From Chitinophagaceae bacterium (lineage in GTDB: Bacteria > Bacteroidota > Bacteroidia > Chitinophagales > Chitinophagaceae): a stretch of 64,000 nt of DNA. Within the stretch, counting starts at the first letter, position 1. Each line of letters begins with the position of its first letter. Both the position numbers and the translations under genes were made by a program. Below, piece after piece: positions 46,709 to 54,789 of the stretch. The stretch lies in assembly GCA_947381435.1 (NCBI GenBank), contig CANCVE010000002.1:1-64000 (forward strand), read 5' to 3'. Below the pieces are notes generated by a model. It was given only the letters and a program-made list of their open reading frames with translations, did no database searches and had not been told where the DNA came from.

Positions 46709-46741
46709 GTTTAATTGATGATTATTAATTTTTAGAGGATA

Positions 46742-47127
46742 TTATTCCTTCACAAATCCTACTCCACTCACATTGCCATCGGTAGTTTGAACACCTAATT
46801 ACTTCCTAGTGAAGTAAAAAGCCACTCCAATGAATTGATTCCCGCCTGCAACGGTAGTTTTTCTAAAGATCGTGGCGTTAAAACTAATTTTATTATCAGA
46901 AACCTCCTTCCATGCACTAACGCCCCATTTAGAGACATAGTTCCAACCAGAAAAATTTATGAAAGAACCTACCGGTAGATGTTATTCCCTGCATCATTGG
47001 CAATACCGTAGACTCAATAAAAAGTGGACTTGTTGCCACCAACTTCACTCCATTGGGCATTTGGTTTTGTAGTTGATAGAAGGATGCAAAGGATTGCTAC
47101 GAGACGCTTAAGTTTTAGAAGATTCAT
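46742..47127 (-). pseudogene. Decayed gene of a small secreted protein (frameshifts and stops)
   Basis: On the minus strand an ATG at 47127 begins a good signal peptide (MNLLKLKRLVAILCILLST) followed by AQWSEVGGNKSTFY and a stop. In another frame the text resumes as VYGIANDAGNNIYR, then SFINFSGWNYVSKWGVSAWKEV, ISFNATIFRKTTVAGGNQF and IGVAFYFTRK, stop at 46799-46801, then LGVQTTDGNVSGVGFVKE and a final stop at 46742-46744. WSEVGG and IYGIANDAGNNIYVAG-type phrases are typical of repeat-rich secreted Bacteroidota proteins. Several frame changes and stops mean it is no longer functional, or is the remnant of a larger gene. Confidence 0.6.
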
Positions 47128-47297
47128 GAATAAAAATTGATTGTTTTGAGAAATAATAATAATTGTTTGATAAAAGATTGTCTGAATCAAGATTTAAGCG
47201 ATATAAGGATTAGAAAGATAGGTAAGCTTAGTTAATCATACCTATCCTTAAATCCTACAAATTCTCTTTCATACTATCTCCCTACCCTTTCTCGTGC

Positions 47298-47575
47298 CAA
47301 AAAGGCACTTTTCTCTTCAAAACATACACTCTTTTTGGCAAAGACGACACTTTCAGCCTCAAAGACTACACGTTGGAGCTGAAAGACGTGTCTTTGTAGC
47401 GCAAAGTGTAGTCTTTCGCCTCCAAAGACATGTCTTTGCTCTTCAAAGTGTAGTCTTTGCGTTCAAAAAGGTAGTCTTTGGGCGGCAAAGTGTAGTCTTT
47501 GCGCCCCAAAGTGTAGTCTTTGAGGCTGAAAGTGTCGTCTTTGCCAAAAAAAGTGTATGTTTTGCCTTTCATTAC
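47298..47575. repeat. 21-bp array of palindromic units with inverted ends
   Basis: Twelve units of the type AAAGTGTAGTCTTTGCGCCC start at 47319, 47340, 47361 and so on to 47550, an exact 21-bp period. Single units are themselves palindromic, for example CAAAGACATGTCTTTG at 47423-47438. The left end (47318-47370, AAAACATACACTC... GGCAAAGACGACACTTTCAG) and the right end (47510-47572) are inverted complements of each other over about 55 bp. It lies between convergent genes. The ORFs across it are a consequence of the 21-bp period. Confidence 0.9.
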
Positions 47576-47976
47576 CATTTGTTTGTGCCAATTTATCTAT
47601 TTTGTATTGATAGTTCTCTACTTTATTAGAACTATTCGCTACGGTTATTTTTGATATAATTTTTTCAACTCAAAATAAAATTGTTTTATCCGTACAAAGT
47701 CTTATTTCACCATGTTATTAATAAATAATATTGAATACAAAATCAATCGCTAATTTTTTCTGATCTTACTTCTCCATCGGCAATGAAAGGATCTGTAGCA
47801 GGTTTTTAATACGGCTGGAATTGGTGCATTATCACATGCGGTAGAGATTAGATTAGTGAGCCTTTGTTGGTTATGCTTTAAAAGAGCGAGAGGCAGTAAT
47901 GAAGATAAAACTTCTTTACTGCCTCTTTTCTTTAATCTCAACTTTTGACTTATGACTTTCGACTTTAAACTTTCGA
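47576..47976. other. Gene-free region with a plus-strand terminator-like hairpin and heptads
   Basis: A strong hairpin at 47890-47925 (GAGGCAGTAA-T-GAAG / CTTC-T-TTACTGCCTC) is followed by TTTTCTTT on the plus strand, yet no plus-strand gene is visible ahead of it after the GH127 gene. At 47939-47984 the heptameric family returns (GACTTAT, GACTTTC, GACTTTA, AACTTTC, GACTATT), overlapping the last codons and stop of pyrD. A stretch at 47770-47860 may be remnant coding DNA but I cannot identify it. Confidence 0.5.
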
Positions 47977-49068
47977 CTATTGACTCAGTTCTTTACAGAT
48001 GCGCTTGGCAATGGCAGGTCCTTCATACACAAAGCCTGTCCATACCTGTACTAAGGTGGCACCAGCAGAAAGCTTCTCATTAGCATCGGCACCGGTAAAA
48101 ATACCTCCACTAGCTATAATGGGGATGCGACCATTTAATTGTTTAGCCAGATAAGTCACCACTTCCGTACTGCGCTTTTGAACGGGTTTACCACTCAATC
48201 CGCCCATACCAATAGCGGCAACTTCTGCCGATGGGGTACTTAAACCTTCTCTGCTAATGGTAGTGTTGGTTGCCACTAATCCGTCCAATTTTACTTCTAG
48301 TGCAAGGCTTACTATATCATCCAACTGCTCGTTGGTAAGGTCGGGCGCAATTTTTAAAAGAAGAGGTTTAGGATATTTCTTTAGTTGATTGATGGTTTGA
48401 AGATTGGACAATATCTTATGCAAAGAATCCTTTTCTTGTAGTTCTCGAAGACCTGGTGTATTGGGGCTACTCACATTAACCACAAAATAATCTACCACAT
48501 CAAATAAGGCATTAAAACAGATTTCATAATCCTTCCACGCATCTTCATTAGCTGTGACTTTATTTTTACCAATGTTTCCACCAATGATAATTTGGTTTAC
48601 AGTTGACCGTTGACCGTTGACCGATGTCGGTTGACGGTTATCGGTTAACGGTAAACTCTCCTTCCTCCACTGTCCTAGTCGCTTTGCTATCACCTCTACT
48701 CCATCGTTATTAAAGCCCATTCGGTTTATCAATGCCTTGTCTTTTGGCAATCTAAAGAGACGCGGCTGGTCATTACCAGACTGTGGACGAGGCGTTACGG
48801 TACCTATTTCTACAAAGCCAAAGCCTAGTGCCTGCAATTCGGTAAGATAGAGGGCATTTTTATCGAAGCCAGCCCCTAATCCAACAATGTTATTAAACTT
48901 CAATCCAAATACTTTTTTCTCTAATGATGGATGTTGAAAAGTGAATTGAGAAGAGAGAATCTTTCGTAAGAAACTAATCTTACAAACGGCAGAAAGACAT
49001 CCCATACTGAAATGATGGACGGCCTCGGTATTAAATCGGAACAGAATAGACCTTAATAGCTTATACAT
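47977..49068 (-). CDS. pyrD: Dihydroorotate dehydrogenase (quinone), class 2, with a repeat-derived insert
   Basis: A 363-residue FMN enzyme of the membrane, oxidising dihydroorotate to orotate in pyrimidine synthesis with a quinone as acceptor. Family features: N-terminal helices (about 1-45), NIVGLGAGFDKNALYL, VEIGTVTPRPQSGNDQPRLFRLPKDKALINRMGFNNDG, IIIGGNIGKNK, VNVSSPNTPGLRELQ with the class 2 catalytic Ser, LLKIAPDL, ATNTTISREGL, GGLSGKPV and IIASGGIFTGADANEKLSAGA. Residues about 139-158 (LPLTDNRQPTSVNGQRSTVN) are not part of the family core: they are encoded by heptameric repeat DNA at 48595-48654. The stop is also inside heptads. Confidence 0.95.
   Translation of the reverse strand: MYKLLRSILFRFNTEAVHHFSMGCLSAVCKISFLRKILSSQFTFQHPSLEKKVFGLKFNNIVGLGAGFDKNALYLTELQALGFGFVEIGTVTPRPQSGNDQPRLFRLPKDKALINRMGFNNDGVEVIAKRLGQWRKESLPLTDNRQPTSVNGQRSTVNQIIIGGNIGKNKVTANEDAWKDYEICFNALFDVVDYFVVNVSSPNTPGLRELQEKDSLHKILSNLQTINQLKKYPKPLLLKIAPDLTNEQLDDIVSLALEVKLDGLVATNTTISREGLSTPSAEVAAIGMGGLSGKPVQKRSTEVVTYLAKQLNGRIPIIASGGIFTGADANEKLSAGATLVQVWTGFVYEGPAIAKRICKELSQ
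48595..48660. repeat. Heptameric GTTGACC repeat inside pyrD
   Basis: On the plus strand GTTGACC, GTTGACC, GTTGACC, GATGTCG, GTTGACG, GTTATCG, GTTAACG and GTAAACT follow each other with a 7-bp step. The insert stays in frame and adds about 20 residues between the MGFNNDG helix and the IIIGGNIGKNK strand. Confidence 0.8.
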
Positions 49069-49254
49069 GGCTGCAAAGAACCAAGATTTGTAGGATTTAT
49101 ACGAAAGATTTTATAAACAAATGACATATTGGTTAGCAAGAAAGACAATCAACGATTATACGCCAAGAAGGAAAGTATCAATAAGTAAAAAGGCACACTA
49201 GGATCGCCTAAACCTGGTGTGCCTCGTGAAAAACCTTTGGTAATTTGTTGTTAT

Positions 49255-50298
49255 CTATTTTATAAACAGGTTCAATGTATAGTAGATAATTCCTGCCATT
49301 AAGGCTGAGATTGGAATAGTTATAACCCAAGCCCATAAAAGGTTAATGGTTACACCCCAACGTACAGCACTCAAACGCTTGGTAGCACCCACACCAATGA
49401 TAGACCCAGTGATGGTGTGCGTAGTGGAAACAGGTATTTTAAAATGTTCAGTAAGAAACAAGGTGATAGCACCGGCAGTTTCGGCAGCAACACCTTCTAG
49501 TGGCGTTACTTTGGTAATCTTGGTTCCCATTGTTTTTACAATCTTCCAACCACCACTTAATGTGCCTAAGGCTATTGCCAAGAAACTACAAAATGGTACC
49601 CATGGATACTCTTCAGCAAACTGATTGAAGGTTAGTTTATGCCCCAATGTACCTTGATAAAATATAATTGCAGCACCAATGATACCCATTACTTTTTGTG
49701 CATCATTACCGCCATGACCAAGGCTAAAGGCAGCACTAGATAGCAATTGCAGCTTCTTAAACCACTTTTCTGCTTTGTAAGGATTGCTCCTTTTGCAGAT
49801 ATGAACAATCATGACTGTGATAAAGAAAGCAATGATCATCCCAATGAGTGGCGCAAAGAAAATGAACATGAAAGTTGGAACCACCTTAGCATAATTGATT
49901 ACATCGTGACCTGCATTTGAAAATCCACCGGCATGTGCCAAGGCTGCACCCACAAATCCCCCCATCAAAGTGTGAGAAGAACTAGAGGGGATACCAAACC
50001 ACCACGTAATCAAATTCCAGATGATGGCGGCGATGATACCTGCCAATATAACTTGTAGGTTTACAAACTCGGGTGTAACCCATTTTGCTACTGTGTTACC
50101 AATACCGAACTCGTGGTAAACATATTTTGAAATAAAGAAGGCTGCAAAGTTGAAGAAAGCAGCCCAAACAACTGCTTGAAATGGGGTAAGAACTTTGGTA
50201 GAAACGATGGTAGCAATAGAGTTAGCCGAATCGTGAAAACCATTTATAAAATCAAAAATAAAAGAGAGTACTATTATAACAATAAGTAACGTGCACAT
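49255..50298 (-). CDS. Inorganic phosphate transporter, PiT family
   Basis: A 347-residue inner-membrane protein with about ten TM segments. Both halves carry the PiT signatures: DFINGFHDSANSIATIVSTKVLTP with GIPSSSSHTLMGGFVGAALAH, and GHGGNDAQKVMGIIGAAII with VSTTHTITGSIIGVGATKR. It moves phosphate with a cation. The DUF47 gene 76 bp upstream on the same strand is the usual accessory partner of bacterial PiT, so the two are probably one transcription unit. Confidence 0.95.
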   Translation of the reverse strand: MCTLLIVIIVLSFIFDFINGFHDSANSIATIVSTKVLTPFQAVVWAAFFNFAAFFISKYVYHEFGIGNTVAKWVTPEFVNLQVILAGIIAAIIWNLITWWFGIPSSSSHTLMGGFVGAALAHAGGFSNAGHDVINYAKVVPTFMFIFFAPLIGMIIAFFITVMIVHICKRSNPYKAEKWFKKLQLLSSAAFSLGHGGNDAQKVMGIIGAAIIFYQGTLGHKLTFNQFAEEYPWVPFCSFLAIALGTLSGGWKIVKTMGTKITKVTPLEGVAAETAGAITLFLTEHFKIPVSTTHTITGSIIGVGATKRLSAVRWGVTINLLWAWVITIPISALMAGIIYYTLNLFIK

Positions 50299-50374
50299 AA
50301 GGGGAGATTGTTTTTAATTAAATTCAATCAATTCAATGCTGTTTAATTAAACATTGACAATAGGATTAAATCAA

Positions 50375-51022
50375 TTAAGAGTATTTAATAATAATACTTT
50401 CAATAACATTGGCAGCATCCTCACATTTATCAGTAGCGATTTCTAGTGCTTGGTATATTTCCCTTTTCTTAATAACTTCTTTTGCATCAGGTTCTAATTC
50501 GAACAACTTTTCAATTGATTGATCGTACACATCATCTGCTTGATTTTCTATGCTATTTACTTTAACTAAAGCCTCGGTCATTCTACGAAGGTTGTTCATG
50601 TCTCTTAGTCCATAAACAGCCGTTTTTATTTCTGCACAACCAAGGTCTATCAATTCTGCCATTCTTTGAATACCTGGATCACTAGGATTGATATTGTAGA
50701 AATTAATTTTCTTAACGGAACTATAGATAAAATCGCAGATATCATCTAAAGAGGTGGCGAGATAATGTATGTCTTCACGATCGAAAGGGGTGATAAAGTT
50801 TCTACCCAATTCAGTAAATAACCTGTGTGTATGGTCGTCGTTTTTGTGTTCTAGGTCTTCTACATACTTAATGAGTGGGGCTCGTTTGTCACGGTCAGGT
50901 TCAGCAACTATTTTCTTCAATACGCCTGCCATTTCTACTACAGTATCTGCTACTTGTTCAAACAATTCGTAGAAAATCTTATTCTTCGGCATAAAGAAAC
51001 TGCCAATTGTATTTAATCCCAT
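50375..51022 (-). CDS. DUF47 (PhoU-like) family protein, PiT accessory
   Basis: A 215-residue all-helical protein. ATG 51022 (MGLNTIGSFFMPKNKIFYELFEQVADTVVEMA) is chosen over an upstream TTG. Conserved pieces are FMPKNKIFYELFEQ, DRDKRAPLIKYVEDLEHKNDDHTHRLFTELGRNFITPFDREDIHYLATSLDDICDFI, and IENQADDVYDQS. DUF47 proteins resemble PhoU and are encoded with pit, where they are thought to modulate phosphate uptake. Cytoplasmic. Confidence 0.93.
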   Translation of the reverse strand: MGLNTIGSFFMPKNKIFYELFEQVADTVVEMAGVLKKIVAEPDRDKRAPLIKYVEDLEHKNDDHTHRLFTELGRNFITPFDREDIHYLATSLDDICDFIYSSVKKINFYNINPSDPGIQRMAELIDLGCAEIKTAVYGLRDMNNLRRMTEALVKVNSIENQADDVYDQSIEKLFELEPDAKEVIKKREIYQALEIATDKCEDAANVIESIIIKYS

Positions 51023-51127
51023 TGTGATTATTTTGTCGGGCAAAAATAGAGGTATAGTTCGATTTTGAATCGAAACAAAAAATAAGTTAACAATAAGATA
51101 ATATGGTCATGTGAATAAAATTCCTTA

Positions 51128-51157
51128 TTGCACCGCCCAAATAGTAACGTAAAGTTG
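51128..51157 (+). promoter_or_regulatory. Candidate promoter for an orphan transcript
   Basis: TTG at 51128-51130, 19 bp, then TAAAGTTG at 51150-51157 (seven of the eight positions, counting the two free ones, fit TAnnTTTG). No coding gene follows for 400 bp, but an intrinsic terminator does, at 51253-51280. Confidence 0.35.
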
Positions 51158-51163
51158 ATGTTG

Positions 51164-51283
51164 TATTAATAAAAACTTAACACCTAATAGTGAGCTTTGC
51201 CAAACTTTAAATGAAGATAGTTACACAACGCATCAAAGTTTTCTCATGTTACGGCCCTTGTTTTTACAGGGGCCTTTTTTTAG
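51164..51283 (+). ncRNA. Candidate small RNA (~120 nt) with its own promoter and terminator
   Basis: From the promoter at 51128 a transcript would start near 51164 and end at the strong terminator GGCCCTTGT-TTTT-ACAGGGGCC plus T-run (51253-51282). Within it TGAG...AAACTTT (51191-51207) can pair with AAAGTTTTCTCA (51234-51246), giving a long stem ahead of the terminator. No ORF of note is inside. The terminator cannot serve an annotated plus-strand gene, since DUF47 upstream is on the minus strand. This is a structural argument only. Confidence 0.35.
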
Positions 51284-51348
51284 TCTGTGAAAAACTCAAG
51301 AGAATTTGGAATAATAAGGATGGGTGGATGGTAAAGGGTGCCTAAAAG

Positions 51349-51417
51349 ATTTTCGCTTTTAAGACGCATTGATATGCGTCTCTACATTTGCAACATAATT
51401 TATAGAGCGAAAAACTT
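51349..51417. repeat. REP-like palindrome AGACGCAT-TGAT-ATGCGTCT
   Basis: A perfect 8-bp-arm hairpin at 51362-51381 sits between TTTTCGCTTTT (51350) and GAGCGAAAAAC (51405), also roughly inverted. Related AGACGC...GCGTCTCTAC elements are dispersed in many Bacteroidota genomes. The 51284-51553 stretch has no gene otherwise. Confidence 0.6.
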
Positions 51418-51553
51418 TTATGCGCCCATGGTAAATGGCTCACACGAGATTCAAATCGTTAAATGAGTAGAATTATTAAACAAATTTTAATGCTATTTAT
51501 CGTTTTGTAAATAAAATATCCTTACCTTGAACTTTAATTAAATTGCTACCATT

Positions 51554-51955
51554 ATGATTAAGTTTCAAGACATTAAAATCGGCGATTATGTACAAGCCGA
51601 ATACGAAGGAAAACGCTGGGATGGCGAAGTAATTGGCCTTCAAAAGGATCAACATTTAGTACAAGTATTAACCGATGTTCAGGACTTCTGGTTTGAACCT
51701 GAGCACCTTTTCCCCATCCCTCTCACCATTCAGGCACTTCTGAAATTGAATTTCAAGCCTACGATGGTAGATGATGGATCTGTAAAGTATATGAAGGGTG
51801 CATTCCGCTTAGTAACCCCCACTGTGCATGATGACTTCTCACATTTTGAAATGTGGTATCGCGAAGACAGGCGCCATAACCCACATGTTCATTATGTACA
51901 TGAGTTACAAAATCACTATTATGATATGACTAAGGTGCATCTTACAGCAGAATAA
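51554..51955 (+). CDS. Unknown protein, conserved in Bacteroidota
   Basis: A 133-residue soluble protein (MIKFQDIKIGDYVQAEYEGKRWDGEVIGL...). The first 55 residues look like a small beta-barrel of SH3/Tudor type (GDYVQAEYEGKRWDGEVIGLQKD, LVQVLTDVQDFWFEPEHLFPI), and the C-terminal part has many aromatic, His and Arg residues (FEMWYREDRRHNPHVHYVHELQNHYYDMTKV). I have the impression of a family often called hypothetical in Bacteroidota; no function is known to me. It is a single-gene unit with a clear terminator after it. Confidence 0.8.
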   Translation: MIKFQDIKIGDYVQAEYEGKRWDGEVIGLQKDQHLVQVLTDVQDFWFEPEHLFPIPLTIQALLKLNFKPTMVDDGSVKYMKGAFRLVTPTVHDDFSHFEMWYREDRRHNPHVHYVHELQNHYYDMTKVHLTAE

Positions 51956-51976
51956 GAGTTCTTTCTTTCATCGTAC

Positions 51977-52014
51977 AAAGCAGCTATTAATTAATTTTAG
52001 TAGCTGCTTTTTTT
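51977..52014 (+). terminator. Intrinsic terminator after the 51554 gene
   Basis: AAAGCAGCTA and TAGCTGCTTT pair around a 14-base loop, followed by a T-run. It begins 22 bp after the stop. Confidence 0.85.
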
Positions 52015-52667
52015 GTGAGATGGAGTGACTTATGAAGTAAGGATTATACTTTCATTTGAGCAAATAGAAGACGGACTATTGATCGGCTATCTATATATGA
52101 ATTTAAATTCTTGTCGCGTCTTCACAATTGGTGTTTTATTGATTAAAATTTTGAATTAGACGGAAATAATGGCGTAATAGATGAAGTTTTTGTGAAGTGA
52201 GGTATTGCCTTTTTGAAGTTGGCAGGGTTTTATTTGTCAAATTGTATGCTACCCTGTCACACAAAAATGCTTCCCGCTAACGTGTGTATGCTACCCTGTC
52301 ACGTGAGAGAGGTTTTTTTGATGTAATCTGGGGTTTATTTGAAGAAGCTTGTTGTTTATTTAGTGCGAAGTGAATGAAATTTACTAGTAAATGGCTACTA
52401 GAAAGTAGATTAAATGAGTAATAACAACCCTATACTCAAATAATTTAAACTTGCCATAACGTTTAAATACTATCAAATGGTTTTAAACGTAGCAAAGGTT
52501 ACTCTTAATTTCAACGGCTATCGTTTGACTATTTAATCAACCTAAACCCTCACTAAATGATCCTTATCTAAATTGTGGGTAAATTAAAATGACTTTTTTA
52601 GTTTAAAATCCGTTTGTAATCGCAACTTTACAGCGTTTTATAATAGTACTCTTTCACCTGACAAATT
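52015..52667. repeat. Long leader of mrdA with a three-unit 21-bp repeat
   Basis: TGTATGCTACCCTGTCAC occurs perfectly at 52243-52260 and 52285-52302, 42 bp apart; exactly half-way (52264-52281) a degenerate copy ATGCTTCCCGCTAAC sits, so the period is 21 bp. No gene is visible in this 653-bp gap, and the mrdA promoter must lie in its last 150 bp. Confidence 0.65.
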
Positions 52668-54785
52668 ATGTCTGTATTCAATCAAAGTCGTAGCGGTATC
52701 ATACAAATAGCATTTGGATTTGTATTTCTTATCATCATTGGACAATTGGTTAACCTTCAGGTTTTCTCGTCCAAATACAAACTCGCTGCCGAAAACAATG
52801 CTATCTTCAGAAAAATAATCTATCCTGATCGCGGAATAATCTATGACAGAAATGGCAAAAGCATTCTCGAAAATACCATCATGTACGACTTAGTAGTTAC
52901 CCCTGTGGAATGTAAGGGTGTAGACACACTTAGCCTTTGCGAGTTGATGGGCATTGATACGGCTGAGTACAAAAAACGCATAAAGGAAATTTCTTTTAGA
53001 AATGGAACGGTTCGCCCTAGTGTATTTGAACCTTTACTATCGCCAGATATGTATGCTAGGCTAAACGAAAACATGTTTAAGTTTCCGGGATTTGTACTTA
53101 GCGAGCGTTCGGCAAGAAGCTATCCATATAGTGCCGCCGCTAATGTGCTAGGTTATATTGCGGAAGTGGATTCTTCTTTTCTGAGAAAACATAAAGATGA
53201 AGGCTACGAAAATGGCGACTATGCTGGGATAACAGGCTTGGAGCGAAGTTATGAAAAGATATTGATGGGCAGACGAGGCGTAAAACGTTTTATCCGCGAT
53301 AATAAAAGCCGTATTCAAGGGCCTTTTGAAAATGGGGCTTATGATACAGTAGCAGTAGCCGGCAAAAACTTACACCTAAGCCTCGATGTGGAATTGCAAA
53401 AGCTTGGCGAGAAGCTGATGAATAATAAAGTGGGAAGTATTGTAGCCATTAATCCTAAAACAGGAGGCATACTTTGCATGGTAAGTGCGCCCACTTATGA
53501 CCCCAATTACTTAACGGGTGGACAAAGAAGAAGACACTATGGCGAGCTTGCCCTTGACCCTAGACTTCCATTAATTAATAGAACTGTAAGTACAAAATAT
53601 TCTCCCGGATCAACCTTTAAAACTATTGTTGGTATCATTGGTCTTACTGAAGGCGTAATAAATGCCAATACCCGTATTGGTTGTTCGGGCGCTTATTATG
53701 GTTGTGGCAATGGCAAACCAAAATGCTTGGACCCAGGTTATTTTAATTTTAAAGAGGGAATTGCACACAGCTGTAATACATTCTTTGCTACCGTTTACAA
53801 GAGAATACTTGATCAACCAAGATTCCCGGATGCGGATAGTGGATTGAAAAACTTTAACCAGTATGCTTCTTCTTTTGGATTGGGTAGAAGACTTGGTGTT
53901 GATGTTCCATCAGAAAAAAATGGTAATCTGCCTATCTCCTCATATTACCGGAAAATATTTGGTCGCAAATGGAACTCTTGTAATATTATTTCAAATTCAA
54001 TTGGTCAGGGTGAGGTTCAAACAACCATTGTGCAGTTGGCAAATGTGATGGCTACCATTGCCAATAAGGGTTATTATTATACACCCCACCTAGTAGATTC
54101 TATTGAAGGAGGCGACCCGAATGGATTGTTGGATTCATTTAAAGTGAAACACGTAACGAGAGATGTGCCCGATAGTGTATTTACGCAAGTGCAAGATGGA
54201 ATGCAAGCGGTAATGGAGTTTGGAACAGGTGCTGCGGCTCAAGTGCCTGGCATTGTAGTTTGTGGCAAAACGGGTACAGTACAAAATTCTGCCAAAGTAA
54301 ATGGGGTAATGGTGAAGCAAAAAGACCATGCCTTTTTTGGTGCATTTGCGCCAAGGGATAATCCCAAAATTGCTATTGCTATTATTTGCGAGAATGCAGG
54401 TTTTGGTGCAGAATCTTCGGCGCCAATTGCTAGCCTAATGATTGAAAAATACCTTAGAGACTCAGTGGCAGGAGCAGAAAGACAGAAAAGAGTAGAAGTT
54501 TTAGCTAATAAAAATCTTATTCCACCAATAATGCGTTTGGCAATGGCGAGGATGGATTCCATTAAACAAGCAAAAATATTACTACTGCAACAACAAAGAA
54601 TGAAGGAGGACGAGGATACGATTGAAGAGGAAATAAAGATGGACACCCTTAATGAAGTAGTACCAAAGCAACTAAAGAATAAACCAATTAAGGATAGTGG
54701 TAAAAAGGCATTTACATTTCATAATGCCGAAATCCTTGTAGATGAGAAAAAACACAATTTGAACAAAAAAATCGCAAAGGCATAA
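52668..54785 (+). CDS. mrdA: Penicillin-binding protein 2
   Basis: A 705-residue bitopic inner-membrane transpeptidase of the elongasome. One TM helix (about 9-30), PBP dimerisation/pedestal domain (PDRGIIYDRNGKSILENT, VLGYIAEVD, YAGITGLERSYEKILMGRRG), and transpeptidase domain with S315 of SxxK (YSPGSTFKTIVG), SxN (IISNSIGQGE) and KTG (CGKTGTVQNS). The C-terminal about 90 residues form a charged extension (EEEIKMDTLNEV). It crosslinks peptidoglycan during rod elongation together with RodA, whose gene starts 4 bp after its stop. Confidence 0.95.
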   Translation: MSVFNQSRSGIIQIAFGFVFLIIIGQLVNLQVFSSKYKLAAENNAIFRKIIYPDRGIIYDRNGKSILENTIMYDLVVTPVECKGVDTLSLCELMGIDTAEYKKRIKEISFRNGTVRPSVFEPLLSPDMYARLNENMFKFPGFVLSERSARSYPYSAAANVLGYIAEVDSSFLRKHKDEGYENGDYAGITGLERSYEKILMGRRGVKRFIRDNKSRIQGPFENGAYDTVAVAGKNLHLSLDVELQKLGEKLMNNKVGSIVAINPKTGGILCMVSAPTYDPNYLTGGQRRRHYGELALDPRLPLINRTVSTKYSPGSTFKTIVGIIGLTEGVINANTRIGCSGAYYGCGNGKPKCLDPGYFNFKEGIAHSCNTFFATVYKRILDQPRFPDADSGLKNFNQYASSFGLGRRLGVDVPSEKNGNLPISSYYRKIFGRKWNSCNIISNSIGQGEVQTTIVQLANVMATIANKGYYYTPHLVDSIEGGDPNGLLDSFKVKHVTRDVPDSVFTQVQDGMQAVMEFGTGAAAQVPGIVVCGKTGTVQNSAKVNGVMVKQKDHAFFGAFAPRDNPKIAIAIICENAGFGAESSAPIASLMIEKYLRDSVAGAERQKRVEVLANKNLIPPIMRLAMARMDSIKQAKILLLQQQRMKEDEDTIEEEIKMDTLNEVVPKQLKNKPIKDSGKKAFTFHNAEILVDEKKHNLNKKIAKA

Positions 54786-54789
54786 TCCA

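Noticed and set aside
47294-47629. ORF with a seven-residue QSVVFAL repeat
   Set aside because: Again produced by the 21-bp period; no start context or known family.
47750-47941. 63-residue minus-strand ORF before pyrD's stop
   Set aside because: Runs through the strong hairpin at 47890-47925; not recognised and composition is unlike neighbouring genes.
8040-52302. CRISPR arrays
   Set aside because: The arrays were considered as CRISPRs, but spacers are only a few bases to about 20 bp, not unique, and no cas genes are present.
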